This document shows, one piece after another, positions 8,401-16,667 of a DNA stretch of 50,715 bases. Position 1 is the stretch's first letter, and each line of letters starts with the position of its first letter. The notes under the pieces are model-generated. The model saw only the letters and a list, made by a program, of their open reading frames with translations, searched no databases and was not told the DNA's origin. Position numbers and translations under genes: made by a program. The DNA lies in the NCBI GenBank assembly GCA_030038415.1, contig JASHOX010000206.1, forward strand, positions 1 through 50,715. The letters run 5' to 3'. Origin of the DNA: Xanthobacteraceae bacterium (GTDB lineage: Bacteria > Pseudomonadota > Alphaproteobacteria > Rhizobiales > Xanthobacteraceae).

Positions 8401-9351
8401 ATGCACACTCTGGTCGTCGTCGCGGAAATCCTTGCCGCCGGCGCGGTCATCACATTTATCGGCGCGCGGCTGATCGAGCGGGCCCATCCGCCACGCGGCC
8501 AGTTCGTGGATGTCGGAGGCCTGCGCCAGCACGTGGTCGAGCTCGGCACCGATGCTGGGCAAAACCCATCGCCGCCGCTCGTGCTTCTGCACGGCGCCGG
8601 CTGCAATCTCGAAGACATGCGGCTGGCGCTCGGCGAGCGACTTGCCGCGCATCATCGCGTGATTTTGATCGACCGCGCCGGACTTGGCTGGAGCGAACGC
8701 AAGGGGAGAGGCGGCAGTTCGCCGGCCTACCAGGCGGCGGTGCTACGCGACGTCCTCGACCGGCTCGGCGTCGAACCCGCCGTCGTCGTCGGCCATTCCT
8801 GGGGCGGTGCGCTGGCAATCACTTTCGCGCTCGATTATCCCGAGCGCGTCGCCGGCCTGGTGCTGCTGGCGCCACCGCTTTATCCGTTCCCGCGCAGCAT
8901 GACCTGGCTCTACACCTTGTTGGCAACGCCGATATTGGGATGGCTTTACGCGCACACGCTGGCGCTGCCGCTGGGCTTGCCTTTCATCGGCGTGGCCTTA
9001 AGCTCGGCCTTCTTGCCGCAACTGCCGCCACGCCGCTACATCAAGCAAGCTGCCGCATTGCTGTTGCTGCGGCCGGCGGCATTTCTAGCCAATGCGCGCG
9101 ACGTCGCTGATCTGCGATCTTTCCACGGCAGGGAGAGCGGCCGCTACGCCACCCTCACTGCGCCGACCGTCGTCATGACCGGCGACCGCGACATGGTGGT
9201 TGCGCCGCGGCGGCACGCCTTTGCCTTTGCCGCCGCGGTGCCCGACGCGAAGCTCGTCGTGCTGCCCGGCATCGGCCACATGCTGCATCACGCGGCGGCG
9301 GAGCGGGTCGTCGCGGAGATCGAGGCGCTTGCGGGCCGTGGCCCGGATTGA
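8401..9351 (+). CDS. Alpha/beta hydrolase
   Basis: A 316-residue alpha/beta hydrolase with an N-terminal membrane-anchor or signal-like helix (residues 3-22). The oxyanion region LLHGAG is near 62-67, the nucleophile elbow GHSWGG gives Ser133, the acid is probably Asp262 or Asp264 in MTGDRD, and His293 lies in GIGHM. The substrate is unknown; esterase, epoxide-hydrolase-like and haloalkane-type activities share this layout. It starts on the base after the preceding stop, so it is coupled to the NTF2-like gene. Confidence 0.9.
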   Translation: MHTLVVVAEILAAGAVITFIGARLIERAHPPRGQFVDVGGLRQHVVELGTDAGQNPSPPLVLLHGAGCNLEDMRLALGERLAAHHRVILIDRAGLGWSERKGRGGSSPAYQAAVLRDVLDRLGVEPAVVVGHSWGGALAITFALDYPERVAGLVLLAPPLYPFPRSMTWLYTLLATPILGWLYAHTLALPLGLPFIGVALSSAFLPQLPPRRYIKQAAALLLLRPAAFLANARDVADLRSFHGRESGRYATLTAPTVVMTGDRDMVVAPRRHAFAFAAAVPDAKLVVLPGIGHMLHHAAAERVVAEIEALAGRGPD

Positions 9352-9369
9352 CACTGGCACCAAAATGGA

Positions 9370-9867
9370 ATGCCTCATAAGCGCAACATGTGCATCTGGA
9401 ATTTCGAAGCTGATTATGCCATTTTGCAGCTTATGGCCGAACTCGATCTAAAACCTCGTTTGCCGGACACCCGGGCCGATTGGTATTCGTTCGAACTTGG
9501 CCGGATTGGTCTTATCGTGGCTTGCGCGGTCATAGCCTGGATCGCCGGTTATGTCGGGGGCGGCGTTCGAGATGCGGATTCCTGGGTGGCGCTTGCGAGC
9601 AAGTTTTCGATTGTGACAGTCGCGCTGATCGTGGCAGTAGCCCTTCTGCGCATCGTCGATATGATCAATTTGCGGCTTCGAGTTTCCCAGCAGGCGGAAA
9701 GATCGCGAGCGATTTCGAAGCAGTTCCGGAAGCTTCTAGAGACGCAATCGCCGGGCGTTGCTGAGCGAGCCGGTAAAATTGATGCAGAGGCGCTGATTGA
9801 CCGAGCGCTTCAAAAAGAAGAGCACGCGGCGGCATCGAGCAGGTCTGAATCGAAACTCGGCATTTGA
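9370..9867 (+). CDS. Unrecognised small membrane protein
   Basis: I do not recognise this protein of up to 165 residues. It has two predicted membrane helices (about residues 47-68 and 78-99 of the long form) followed by a charged, helix-prone C-terminal tail rich in Lys, Arg, Glu and Gln (about 100-165), suggesting a two-pass protein with a cytoplasmic coiled tail. The start is uncertain: ATG 9370 and ATG 9433 (which begins MAELDLKPRL) both lack a clear ribosome-binding site. Third positions are less GC-rich than in neighbouring genes. The next gene starts three bases after its stop. Confidence 0.55.
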   Translation: MPHKRNMCIWNFEADYAILQLMAELDLKPRLPDTRADWYSFELGRIGLIVACAVIAWIAGYVGGGVRDADSWVALASKFSIVTVALIVAVALLRIVDMINLRLRVSQQAERSRAISKQFRKLLETQSPGVAERAGKIDAEALIDRALQKEEHAAASSRSESKLGI

Positions 9868-9870
9868 CCG

Positions 9871-10320
9871 ATGGCCCGGCTGGGCGCGGACGATTCCGAT
9901 CGTCTAGATGAAGGGTTAGTGCCGTCACCCGCCAATCTGAAAAGATTGACAGACGCATTGGTGCGAGATCCTCAAGCCATTCGCGGCTGGATTGTCACCA
10001 ATTCTCCGGAAGAACTTCACCGGTGGTTCGAGATTCTCGATGCGGCGAGAGAGTTGGAGCTCGAAACCGCTCCTTCGCTTCGCAAATATGTCGAAGCGGG
10101 CGTCGCCAGCGCCTTCGCTGTCGCCGGTTTTGGTCTGGCATTCACCGGACCGGTGCTTGGACCTGTAGTCGCCACAACGTCTCTCGTCGTCGGCGGCATA
10201 AGCGGAGCGATCACATTTTGGCAGGCTGGGGACCTCATTCGCGAGGATTTTCAATGTGCGGCCCGGCTGAATGCAATCGAGCGCGCGCAGGAGATCCTAT
10301 ACAGGGCCGCGGGCGGTTGA
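9871..10320 (+). CDS. Unrecognised protein with a central hydrophobic hairpin
   Basis: A 149-residue protein of unknown function. Residues 1-73 are soluble and charged. Residues 74-117 form a Gly/Ala/Val-rich hydrophobic hairpin broken at the proline pair of TGPVLGPVV. The tail (118-149) is again charged and helical. The gene follows the preceding membrane-protein gene by three bases with no ribosome-binding site, so translational coupling is likely. Its codon use is less GC-biased than that of pyk, which converges on it 30 bases downstream. Confidence 0.6.
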   Translation: MARLGADDSDRLDEGLVPSPANLKRLTDALVRDPQAIRGWIVTNSPEELHRWFEILDAARELELETAPSLRKYVEAGVASAFAVAGFGLAFTGPVLGPVVATTSLVVGGISGAITFWQAGDLIREDFQCAARLNAIERAQEILYRAAGG

Positions 10321-10350
10321 TCTTCGATTATTATTCCGGGCCGGGCTATC

Positions 10351-11784
10351 CTATTCCCCGCCCGTACCATCGCCGACATAAGCGATGCGCATGAAATTGG
10401 TGGCGCCGGGCGTGCCGAGCGGCACGCCGGCGACGATGATGACGCGCTGGCCGGCTTTGGCGAAGCGCTCCTTGAATGCGAGGCGGCAGGCGCGTTCCAC
10501 CATGTCGTCCTGGTCCTTGGCGTCCTCGTCGATGACGCAATGGATGCCCCAGGCCACCGACAGTTTCCGGCCGGTCGCATCGATTGGCGAGATGGCGACG
10601 ATCGGGCAGTTCGGCCGCTCGCGCGACATCCGCAATCCGGTCGAACCGGATACCGTCCAGCAGACGATGGCCGAGAGGTCGAGCGTTTCCGCCACCTGCC
10701 GTGCCGCCGCGGCGATGGCATCGGCGCCGGTCCGTTCCGGCGGCGTCTGCAGCATGTGGACCGACGGCAGATACATGGAATCGTCTTCGACTTCTTCGGC
10801 GATGCGGTTCATGGTCGCGACTGCCTCGACCGGGTATTGGCCTGATGCCGATTCCGCCGACAGCATGACGGCGTCGGCGCCGTCGAAAATGGCGGTGGCC
10901 ACGTCGGAGACTTCGGCGCGCGTCGGCACCGGGCTCGCGATCATCGATTCCAGCATCTGGGTGGCGACCACGACCGGCTTGCCGGCGCGGCGGCAGGCGC
11001 GCGTCATCTGCTTTTGCACGCCAGGGACTTTTTCCAACGGCATTTCGACGCCGAGGTCGCCGCGCGCGACCATCAGCGCGTCCGCGAGCTCAAGAATGTC
11101 GGAGAGCCGCGCCACGGCTTGCGGCTTCTCGATCTTGGCCATCACCGCGGCGCGCCCGCGGGTGATCTTCTTTGCCTCGGCAATGTCCTCGGGTCGCTGA
11201 ATGAACGACAGCGCTATCCAATCGACGCCGGCATCGAGCGCGGCTTCAAGATCGGCGATATCCTTCGGCGCCAGGGCCGCGAGCGGGATGACGGTATCCG
11301 GCAGGCTGACGCCCTTCCTGTTTGACACTTTGCCGCCGACCTCGACTTGCGTCACGATGCGCTGCGCGGCGACCTCGGTCGCGACCAGGCGCAGCTTGCC
11401 GTCGTCGATCAACAGCGAGTCGCCCGGCTTGATGGCGGCGAAGATCTCCGGATGCGGCAGCTGCACGCGCGTGGCATCGCCCGGCGCCGGGTCGGCGTCG
11501 AGCACGAAATCCTGGCCCTTGTTGATCTCGGCGGCGCCGTCCTTAAAGGTGCCGAGGCGCAGTTTCGGCCCTTGCAGGTCGACCAGGATGCCGATCGGCC
11601 GGTTATGCTCGGCTTCGACCTCGCGGATGCTGGCCACGAGTTCGCGCATGCGCTCGTGATTGGTGTGGCTCATATTGATGCGAAATACGTCGGCGCCGGC
11701 CTGGAACAGCCGGCCGATGACGGCGCGATCGCCCGACGCCGGACCCAGCGTCGCAACGACTTTGGTACGCCGCTGCCGTCTCAT
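10351..11784 (-). CDS. pyk: Pyruvate kinase
   Basis: Converts phosphoenolpyruvate and ADP to pyruvate and ATP. Its 477 residues carry the substrate-binding RINMSHTN (35-42), the catalytic lysine in MAKIEKP (Lys217), and ARGDLGVE (240-247), the divalent-metal and PEP site. The C-terminal domain is complete, ending GTPGATNFMRIAYVGDG. It is the last gene of a three-gene run (glycerate 2-kinase, DUF1036, pyk), only seven bases after the DUF1036 stop, so it is probably co-transcribed. In that setting the kinase would drain the 2-phosphoglycerate made two genes upstream, after enolase. Confidence 0.97.
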   Translation of the reverse strand: MRRQRRTKVVATLGPASGDRAVIGRLFQAGADVFRINMSHTNHERMRELVASIREVEAEHNRPIGILVDLQGPKLRLGTFKDGAAEINKGQDFVLDADPAPGDATRVQLPHPEIFAAIKPGDSLLIDDGKLRLVATEVAAQRIVTQVEVGGKVSNRKGVSLPDTVIPLAALAPKDIADLEAALDAGVDWIALSFIQRPEDIAEAKKITRGRAAVMAKIEKPQAVARLSDILELADALMVARGDLGVEMPLEKVPGVQKQMTRACRRAGKPVVVATQMLESMIASPVPTRAEVSDVATAIFDGADAVMLSAESASGQYPVEAVATMNRIAEEVEDDSMYLPSVHMLQTPPERTGADAIAAAARQVAETLDLSAIVCWTVSGSTGLRMSRERPNCPIVAISPIDATGRKLSVAWGIHCVIDEDAKDQDDMVERACRLAFKERFAKAGQRVIIVAGVPLGTPGATNFMRIAYVGDGTGGE

Positions 11785-11791
11785 CGCCGTC

Positions 11792-12370
11792 TCACGGAGT
11801 CTTGTTGCCGCTCGGCACCGCAGCCGATGGGACCGCGGGCGGAATCTGCGGCGCCACCGGCGTGCCGCTGCTTGCCGAGGCCGGTGCGGGGGTGGGCGGC
11901 GAGGCGCCGCTGACGGCGGGTACCTTCTGCTGCTCGCCCGATTCGGTCAGCTGCACGGTCCAGGCCCGCTGTTCGCCGGTATCGACCTCGAAAAAGCCGG
12001 TGCGGTCGTAACCGCGCGCCAGGCAGTCGCCGATGCCGCGGATCGTAAACTCCTTGTCGCGGGTGCACATATAGGCTTGGCCCATCCATTCGCCGCCGCG
12101 ATCGTAGTCGATGGCGTAGACATAATAATAACGGGCGACAAGATTGCCTTTGAGCACCGTCTCGCAGCTGCGCGCCGGCAGGTTCCACCAGCCTTCCGTG
12201 GTCCAGCCTTGCCCGTCCTTGTAGCCGATGGCGATACCGATCCGGCTCGAGGTGTTGTTGCAGAGCCGGAAATCCGCGGCGGCGGGCCCCGCCGAAGCCA
12301 CAAGTGCCGATGCCGCAAGTGCGAACAGCACAAACGCACCAGCCGCTGTCTTGGTAAAACCCGCTGTCAT
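11792..12370 (-). CDS. DUF1036 exported protein
   Basis: A 192-residue exported protein. A signal peptide (cleavage near residue 32, after AAA) leads into a DUF1036 domain (about 33-140): DFRLCNNTSSRIGIAIGYKD, then GWWNLPARSCETVL and a late Cys-containing segment (AYMCTRDKEFTIRGIGDC). The tail after 150 is low-complexity Pro/Ala/Ser. The function of DUF1036 is unknown; the paired cysteines suggest disulfides in the periplasm. From memory, DUF1036 genes commonly sit beside pyk in Rhizobiales, and the seven-base gap here agrees. Confidence 0.9.
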   Translation of the reverse strand: MTAGFTKTAAGAFVLFALAASALVASAGPAAADFRLCNNTSSRIGIAIGYKDGQGWTTEGWWNLPARSCETVLKGNLVARYYYVYAIDYDRGGEWMGQAYMCTRDKEFTIRGIGDCLARGYDRTGFFEVDTGEQRAWTVQLTESGEQQKVPAVSGASPPTPAPASASSGTPVAPQIPPAVPSAAVPSGNKTP

Positions 12371-12407
12371 TTCCGCTTAATCCCGCATCACGAGGCCAGA
12401 TTCGGTG

Positions 12408-13700
12408 TCAAAACGCCGGTCTGTCAACGATGATGGCGCGGAAGTCGGTGACGTTGGTGAACGTCGGACCGGGTATGAATAAATCGCCGATGCCGTTGAA
12501 AAACCCCGTGGAATCGTTGTCGGCGAGAAACGCGGCGGGATCGAGGCCGGCGGCCGCCGCCCGCGCCAAAGTGGTGTCGTCGATGAATGCGCCGGCCGGA
12601 TCGTCCGGCCGCCCACGGCCGCCGTCGGTGCCGTCGGTATCCGCCGCCAGCGCCGCGATTCCACCAGTACCGGCAAGATGGATGGCGAGCGCCAGCGCAT
12701 ATTCCTGGTTCGGCCCGCCCCGGCCGCCGCCCTTGAGTGTGACCGTGAGCTCGCCGCCGGACAGGATTGCCATGCGGCGCTGCGTCGCGGCGAAGTCGCG
12801 GGCGAGCCGTGCATGCGCAGCGGCGACGTCGCGGGCCTCGCCCTGCAGGCGGTCGCCCAGCACCACGCAGTCGTAGCCCGCCTCCCGGACACGGGCCTCT
12901 GCCGCCGCCAGTGCATCGGCCGGCCGGGCGACGATCCGGTAGCTGGTCCCGGCAAAAATCTGCTCGCCGGGTTTCGGCGTTTCGTTGCCGGGATCGTTCA
13001 GCGCGCGAATGACCGCCTCCGGCAAGTCGAGGCGGTATTTGGCCACGATGGCGCGGGCGTCGGCGAGCGTCGTCGGGTCCGGCACCGTCGGTCCCGAGCC
13101 GATTACCGCGGGATCGTCCCCCGGCACGTCGGAAATGGCGAGCGTCACGATGCGGGCGGGAAAAGCGTGGCGGGCAAGCCGGCCGCCTTTGATGCGGGAG
13201 AGGTGTTTGCGGACGCAATTGATCTCGCCAATATTTGCGCCGCTGCGCAGCAGCGCCCGGGTGGTGGCCTGCTTGTCGGCGAAATTGATGCCGCGGGCCG
13301 GCGCGATCCAATTTGCCGAGGCCCCGCCGGACAGGAGTACCAATAAAAGATCGTCCGCCCCCGCCGCATCGGCAAAGGCCAGTGCGCGTTCGGTGCCTTT
13401 GAGGCCTGCTTCGTCGGGGACCGGATGTCCGGCCTCGACCATGGCGATGCGGCGGGTCGGCCGGCCATAGCCGTGGCGCGTTACGGCAATGCCGTCGAGC
13501 CGCTCTTGGGGGATACGCGCGAGAAAGTGCTGTTCGGCTACTTCGGTGAGCGATCCCGCGCCTTTGCCGGCGGCCAAGACGATAAGTCGCCCGTGCGGCG
13601 GGGGTTCGGGCAGATTCGGCGGCAGGCAGTGTGACGGGTGCGCGGCGCCGACCGCGGCGCGAAACAGGCTTTCGAGCAATTCACGCGATTGCGTCGCCAA
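12408..13700 (-). CDS. Glycerate 2-kinase (GckA/TtuD, DUF4147 family)
   Basis: Phosphorylates D-glycerate to 2-phosphoglycerate in hydroxypyruvate, tartronate or serine-cycle metabolism. Its 430 residues show AAGKGAGSL near 43-51, EAGHPVPDEAG near 90, the LLSGGASANW substrate/nucleotide region, NCVRKHLSRIKGGRLA (Lys and Arg of the active site), ISDVPGDDPAVIGSGPT, and the C-terminal GGPNQEYALALA. The start appears to be TTG at 13700 with AAGG six bases upstream; no ATG lies near the conserved N-terminus. It leads the operon with DUF1036 and pyk. Confidence 0.92.
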   Translation of the reverse strand: MATQSRELLESLFRAAVGAAHPSHCLPPNLPEPPPHGRLIVLAAGKGAGSLTEVAEQHFLARIPQERLDGIAVTRHGYGRPTRRIAMVEAGHPVPDEAGLKGTERALAFADAAGADDLLLVLLSGGASANWIAPARGINFADKQATTRALLRSGANIGEINCVRKHLSRIKGGRLARHAFPARIVTLAISDVPGDDPAVIGSGPTVPDPTTLADARAIVAKYRLDLPEAVIRALNDPGNETPKPGEQIFAGTSYRIVARPADALAAAEARVREAGYDCVVLGDRLQGEARDVAAAHARLARDFAATQRRMAILSGGELTVTLKGGGRGGPNQEYALALAIHLAGTGGIAALAADTDGTDGGRGRPDDPAGAFIDDTTLARAAAAGLDPAAFLADNDSTGFFNGIGDLFIPGPTFTNVTDFRAIIVDRPAF

Positions 13701-13739
13701 ATCGAACCTTCACCGCCGTACCGGCTTTGCACCAGGGAA

Positions 13740-13779
13740 CTATGGAAAGCGCCGGGCCGCAGCTTTATCTTTTCCATAG
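13740..13779. promoter_or_regulatory. Perfect 9-bp inverted repeat in a divergent promoter region
   Basis: The arms ctatggaaa (13740-13748) and tttccatag (13771-13779) are perfect complements separated by 22 bases. They lie between the glycerate kinase start (13700, leftward) and the DUF1244 start (13799, rightward). This could be a dimeric regulator's operator or, if transcribed, a 5'-leader hairpin. No regulator gene is adjacent, and the assignment is inference from symmetry and position only. Confidence 0.4.
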
Positions 13780-13798
13780 CTAACCCGCGGAGAAGATC

Positions 13799-14101
13799 AT
13801 GGCTACCGACCCGAAGACACGCACGGAACTCGAGGCCGCCGTCTACCGCCGCCTGGTCGAGCACCTGCGCTCGCGCACCGACGTGCAGAACATCGACATG
13901 ATGAATCTGGCCGGCTTCTGCCGCAACTGCTTGTCCAACTGGATGAAAGACGCCGCCGACGCCAAAGGCGTGCCGATGACCAAAGAGGAAAGCCGCGAAC
14001 TGGTCTATGGCATGCCGTACGACCAATGGCGCGCCCAGCACCAGAAAGAGGCCTCGCCCGAGCAAAAGGCGGCATTCGAAAAAGCAAGCCAAAAGCACTG
14101 A
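13799..14101 (+). CDS. DUF1244 domain protein
   Basis: A 100-residue protein that matches DUF1244 along its whole length, with the hallmark core IDMMNLAGFCRNCLSNW (about 33-49) and the YGMPYDQWRAQHQ segment. The CRNC pair could bind metal, but the function of the family is unknown. The ATG has a good CGGAGAAG ribosome-binding site. It is followed about 110 bases later by gapR on the same strand, and diverges from the glycerate kinase operon. Confidence 0.92.
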   Translation: MATDPKTRTELEAAVYRRLVEHLRSRTDVQNIDMMNLAGFCRNCLSNWMKDAADAKGVPMTKEESRELVYGMPYDQWRAQHQKEASPEQKAAFEKASQKH

Positions 14102-14149
14102 CGCGACGCCGTCCGGCTCACGGTCCTGTGCAGAGCGTGGATGAATGCG

Positions 14150-14174
14150 GCAGCGCCTTGACCGGAGGCGCTGC
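14150..14174 (+). promoter_or_regulatory. Stable hairpin between DUF1244 and gapR
   Basis: gcagcgcc (14150-14157) and ggcgctgc (14167-14174) form a perfect 8-base GC-rich stem with a nine-base loop. It lies 40 bases before the gapR ATG and 48 bases after the DUF1244 stop. With no following T-run it is not a standard intrinsic terminator. It might attenuate read-through or sit in the gapR leader. Confidence 0.4.
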
Positions 14175-14214
14175 ACCTTCGAATTGTGCGGGCTCATCGT
14201 AAGGAGTCTTCGCA

Positions 14215-14487
14215 ATGGCCACCGCCGCCGCCGCCAAAGACGACCAGCCCGCTCACCGCTTCGCCAAGGATCAGCTCAAGGCCTTCGTCGAGCGCGTCGA
14301 GCGGCTCGAGGAAGAGAAGAAGGCGATCGCCGACGACATTCGCGACGTCTATGCCGAAGCCAAGGGCAACGGCTTTGACGTCAAAACGCTGCGCGTCGTG
14401 GTGCGCCTGCGCAAGCAGGACGCCAACGAGCGCAAGGAGCAGGAGGCCATTCTGGAGACCTACCTGCATGCGCTGGGGATGCTGTAA
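14215..14487 (+). CDS. gapR: GapR-family nucleoid-associated protein (DUF2312)
   Basis: A 90-residue protein that is DUF2312 throughout: an N-terminal coiled coil ([22 protein letters not shown]), then [26 protein letters not shown]. In Caulobacter, GapR binds AT-rich, overtwisted DNA ahead of forks and RNA polymerases and supports topoisomerase action; the same role is inferred here. A strong AAGGAG ribosome-binding site precedes the ATG. The gene is separated from DUF1244 by a leader with a stable hairpin and may have its own promoter. Confidence 0.95.
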   Translation: MATAAAAKDDQPAHRFAKDQLKAFVERVERLEEEKKAIADDIRDVYAEAKGNGFDVKTLRVVVRLRKQDANERKEQEAILETYLHALGML

Positions 14488-14503
14488 TGATCGCAAACCA
14501 CTT

Positions 14504-14579
14504 CGCTCGTCCCCGCGAAAGCGGGAACTCATTTTCAAATGCGATATAGGCTGGATTCCCGCTTTCACGGGAATGAGCG
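14504..14579. repeat. Intergenic nested inverted repeat (cccgcgaaagcggg type)
   Basis: Two stems, cccgc-gaaa-gcggg near 14512-14525 and attcccg...cgggaat near 14555-14574, lie between outer complementary ends cgctc (14504) and gagcg (14575). It separates gapR from the convergent DUF882 gene and could serve as a bidirectional transcription barrier. The gaaa-capped stem recurs at 20629-20646 and 30069-30088. Confidence 0.6.
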
Positions 14580-14590
14580 GCACGGAGAGA

Positions 14591-16306
14591 TTACTGCAGC
14601 GACGCCGTATGTGTCGCCGTCGCGTAATTGACCGTCGGCACGAAGGCGATCGCGGCGCCTGAGAAACGATCCGCGGTCAGGCCGGGATTGGGATCGGCCG
14701 CGAACGTCATCTTCACCGCATTCTTCGGCTTGCTCATCAACGCCGCCAGCGAGCGGAAATCGCGGTCGCCTAGCGCCGCTGTGGTGAGGAAGCGCTTGAC
14801 GCTCGGCGACAGCACGATGGCGCGTAGCCACGGGTCGGCGACATGCGCGCTGCTTTTGATCACCATCATCGACGAGGCGCTGGCTGTCACGATCGCGGAC
14901 GCGACCTGATCGGCGGCGCGCTTGACCGCGATCGTGGTTTTGGCGGGGATTTCCTGCCGTGCCGCAAGCGCCGCGGCGCGCAGCGCGGCGATGCCCATGG
15001 TGGCAGTATCCATGGCGGCAGTGCCCGCGGCGTCGCGGGAATCGGCGTAAGCGAGCGCGAGCCCGCCGCCATGATCGATCGCGCCGGTGCTGTCTTGATC
15101 GGTCTCGGCTGCCTCGCTGCGGCGATAGGCGATCTCGGCCAGCGGATTGGCGACCGCCATGCCGTCAGGCGGGCCTTCCCAGTAGCCGCGCGCGAGGATG
15201 ATCTGGTTCGGCGTCAGCGCGGTTACAGTTGGGATCGGACCGATCGGCGGGGCGGGGGACTGCTGTGTTGCGGCGGCGGGGGCGGGGGGAGCAGGCAGGA
15301 GTTTCGCGATGTGGACGAGCTTGAGCTTGGCGATCGCGCTCGCCACTTTGGCCTTCACGGCGCTGGCGATTGCAGGCTTCTTCTCAGTCTTCGGTTCGAG
15401 TCCGGCCAGCGGCACGGCGTTCGGGTGCCAGGCCACCGGGGTCAGCGCCGCGTCGGCCTCTTCCTCTTCGCCGTCCCTAGCAAGGCCCAATAGCTTGGCG
15501 AAGGGATTCGTCCCGACCGGGCGCTCATTGCTCGCCAGCAATGTGTCGACATCGATACCGGCATCGCGCGCGGCCTGCAGCGAATTCGCCGACGGCATGG
15601 CGCCGCGCTTGGTGACTTCGGCCAGCGCCAGCGCATAGCCGGGGAGCGGCTTGCCGTCGGTCGGGATTTGCACCGTGCGGCCGTCCGGGAACACGCGAAT
15701 GAGCTGCTCGTGGGTCATGCGCGGCCACATCCGGATGCCGCCGACGTCCATGTGCACGAACGGCGAGCCGGACTCGGGATAGAAGCCGACCCCGCCGCGC
15801 GCCAAGCGCAAACCGATTTCACGGACTTGTTCGAGTGACGCGCCGGGAATGTAGAAATCCATGGCGCGGCCGAGAATGTGCTGGCTGTAACGAGCCACAC
15901 CCTCGCTGCGGCGACGCAGCATGGCGTTGGTCGCCGGCGAGCGATAGCCGCACACCACCTGGATCGGCTCCTTCGATCCGGATTCGCGTTGCACCTCCCA
16001 GACCAGATCGATCAGGCGCGGATCCATGTCGGTGGCTTCGCCGCGCCGCCAGTCGCGCAGGAACCAGTCGAGCTTCTTCAGCGCGGCCTCGTCGTAGCGA
16101 CCGTCGCGCTTATAGGTGATGGTGATGTCCTCGCCGGTATGGATGTGGTGCATGGTGATCGTGCGTGTTTCGCCCTCGGCGACCGCGTTTTGCAGCGCGC
16201 GCGAACCGAACAGAAACAAGAGAAGGGCAAGACCGCACGAATAGCCGGCGCGCGCCGCGAACGATCGACCAGCCTTCAGGCGCGCCTTGGCAACGTGCAC
16301 TGGCAA
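14591..16306 (-). CDS. DUF882 / MepK-like peptidoglycan peptidase with long C-terminal extension
   Basis: Peptidase M15-type (DUF882, YcbK/MepK-like) enzyme of 571 residues. An N-terminal membrane anchor or signal (about 21-44) precedes the catalytic domain at 46-190. The zinc ligands are visible: His143 and Asp150 in SQHILGRAMD and His185 in FVHMD; CGYRSPATNAM (119-129) is the classic entry motif. E. coli MepK cleaves peptidoglycan cross-links and has about 180 residues, so some 380 C-terminal residues here, Ala-rich and of unknown fold, are an addition. The gene follows an L,D-transpeptidase gene on the same strand, echoing the ldtD-mepK pairing, which supports a role in editing 3-3 cross-links. 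Confidence 0.88.
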   Translation of the reverse strand: MPVHVAKARLKAGRSFAARAGYSCGLALLLFLFGSRALQNAVAEGETRTITMHHIHTGEDITITYKRDGRYDEAALKKLDWFLRDWRRGEATDMDPRLIDLVWEVQRESGSKEPIQVVCGYRSPATNAMLRRRSEGVARYSQHILGRAMDFYIPGASLEQVREIGLRLARGGVGFYPESGSPFVHMDVGGIRMWPRMTHEQLIRVFPDGRTVQIPTDGKPLPGYALALAEVTKRGAMPSANSLQAARDAGIDVDTLLASNERPVGTNPFAKLLGLARDGEEEEADAALTPVAWHPNAVPLAGLEPKTEKKPAIASAVKAKVASAIAKLKLVHIAKLLPAPPAPAAATQQSPAPPIGPIPTVTALTPNQIILARGYWEGPPDGMAVANPLAEIAYRRSEAAETDQDSTGAIDHGGGLALAYADSRDAAGTAAMDTATMGIAALRAAALAARQEIPAKTTIAVKRAADQVASAIVTASASSMMVIKSSAHVADPWLRAIVLSPSVKRFLTTAALGDRDFRSLAALMSKPKNAVKMTFAADPNPGLTADRFSGAAIAFVPTVNYATATHTASLQ

Positions 16307-16667
16307 TCTCGCGTTGACGCGTTGATAGCGCTTCCGTTGCGGCCTTAACCGCCCGGTAACGCTAACACATTGTTAATTTGGGAAGGGTTAACGCGAACCC
16401 ACCGTCACCCCATCCCCGACACCGGGAATAGGGCTAACGGCCCAGTGTGGCAAAATATGGCCATTGCGCGACAACCGGGGCCAGCCGCCGCCCGATGTGG
16501 GTAAAGGTGGTTAATGGCGTAACCCGGCCGGCCACCGAGCGATCACAGCATGATCCCGAAAAACCCCGCCCCGGACCTAGGTCCTGGGCGGATGCCGGTA
16601 TTCGGAAAGATCATGCTCAATCAAAAAGCTGGAGCCCGCTTTTGATTCAGTCAAATTCGATTGGACT
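16307..16667. other. 361-base intergenic region with TTAA sites and a palindromic repeat
   Basis: No gene is visible. The part next to the DUF882 start holds three TTAA(C/T) words (16345, 16373, 16388), compatible with promoter or CtrA half-sites; their spacing is not that of a full CtrA box. The part nearer the L,D-transpeptidase is filled by the palindromic repeat at 16548-16616 and its AT-richer continuation to about 16675. Confidence 0.5.
16548..16616. repeat. 69-bp dispersed palindromic repeat (RIME-like), second full copy
   Basis: The ends gcatgatc (16548-16555) and gatcatgc (16609-16616) match those of the copy at 6751-6819 at exactly the same 69-base spacing. The centre holds the perfect palindrome ggacctaggtcc (16573-16584). 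A conserved-looking extension (ctcaatcaaaaagctgg and ttgattcagtcaaattcg) continues to the L,D-transpeptidase stop codon. Confidence 0.85.

Noticed and set aside
16345..16392. CtrA binding site made of TTAA words
   Set aside because: The TTAA words are 11 or more bases apart, not the seven of the CtrA consensus; recorded only as part of the gap description.
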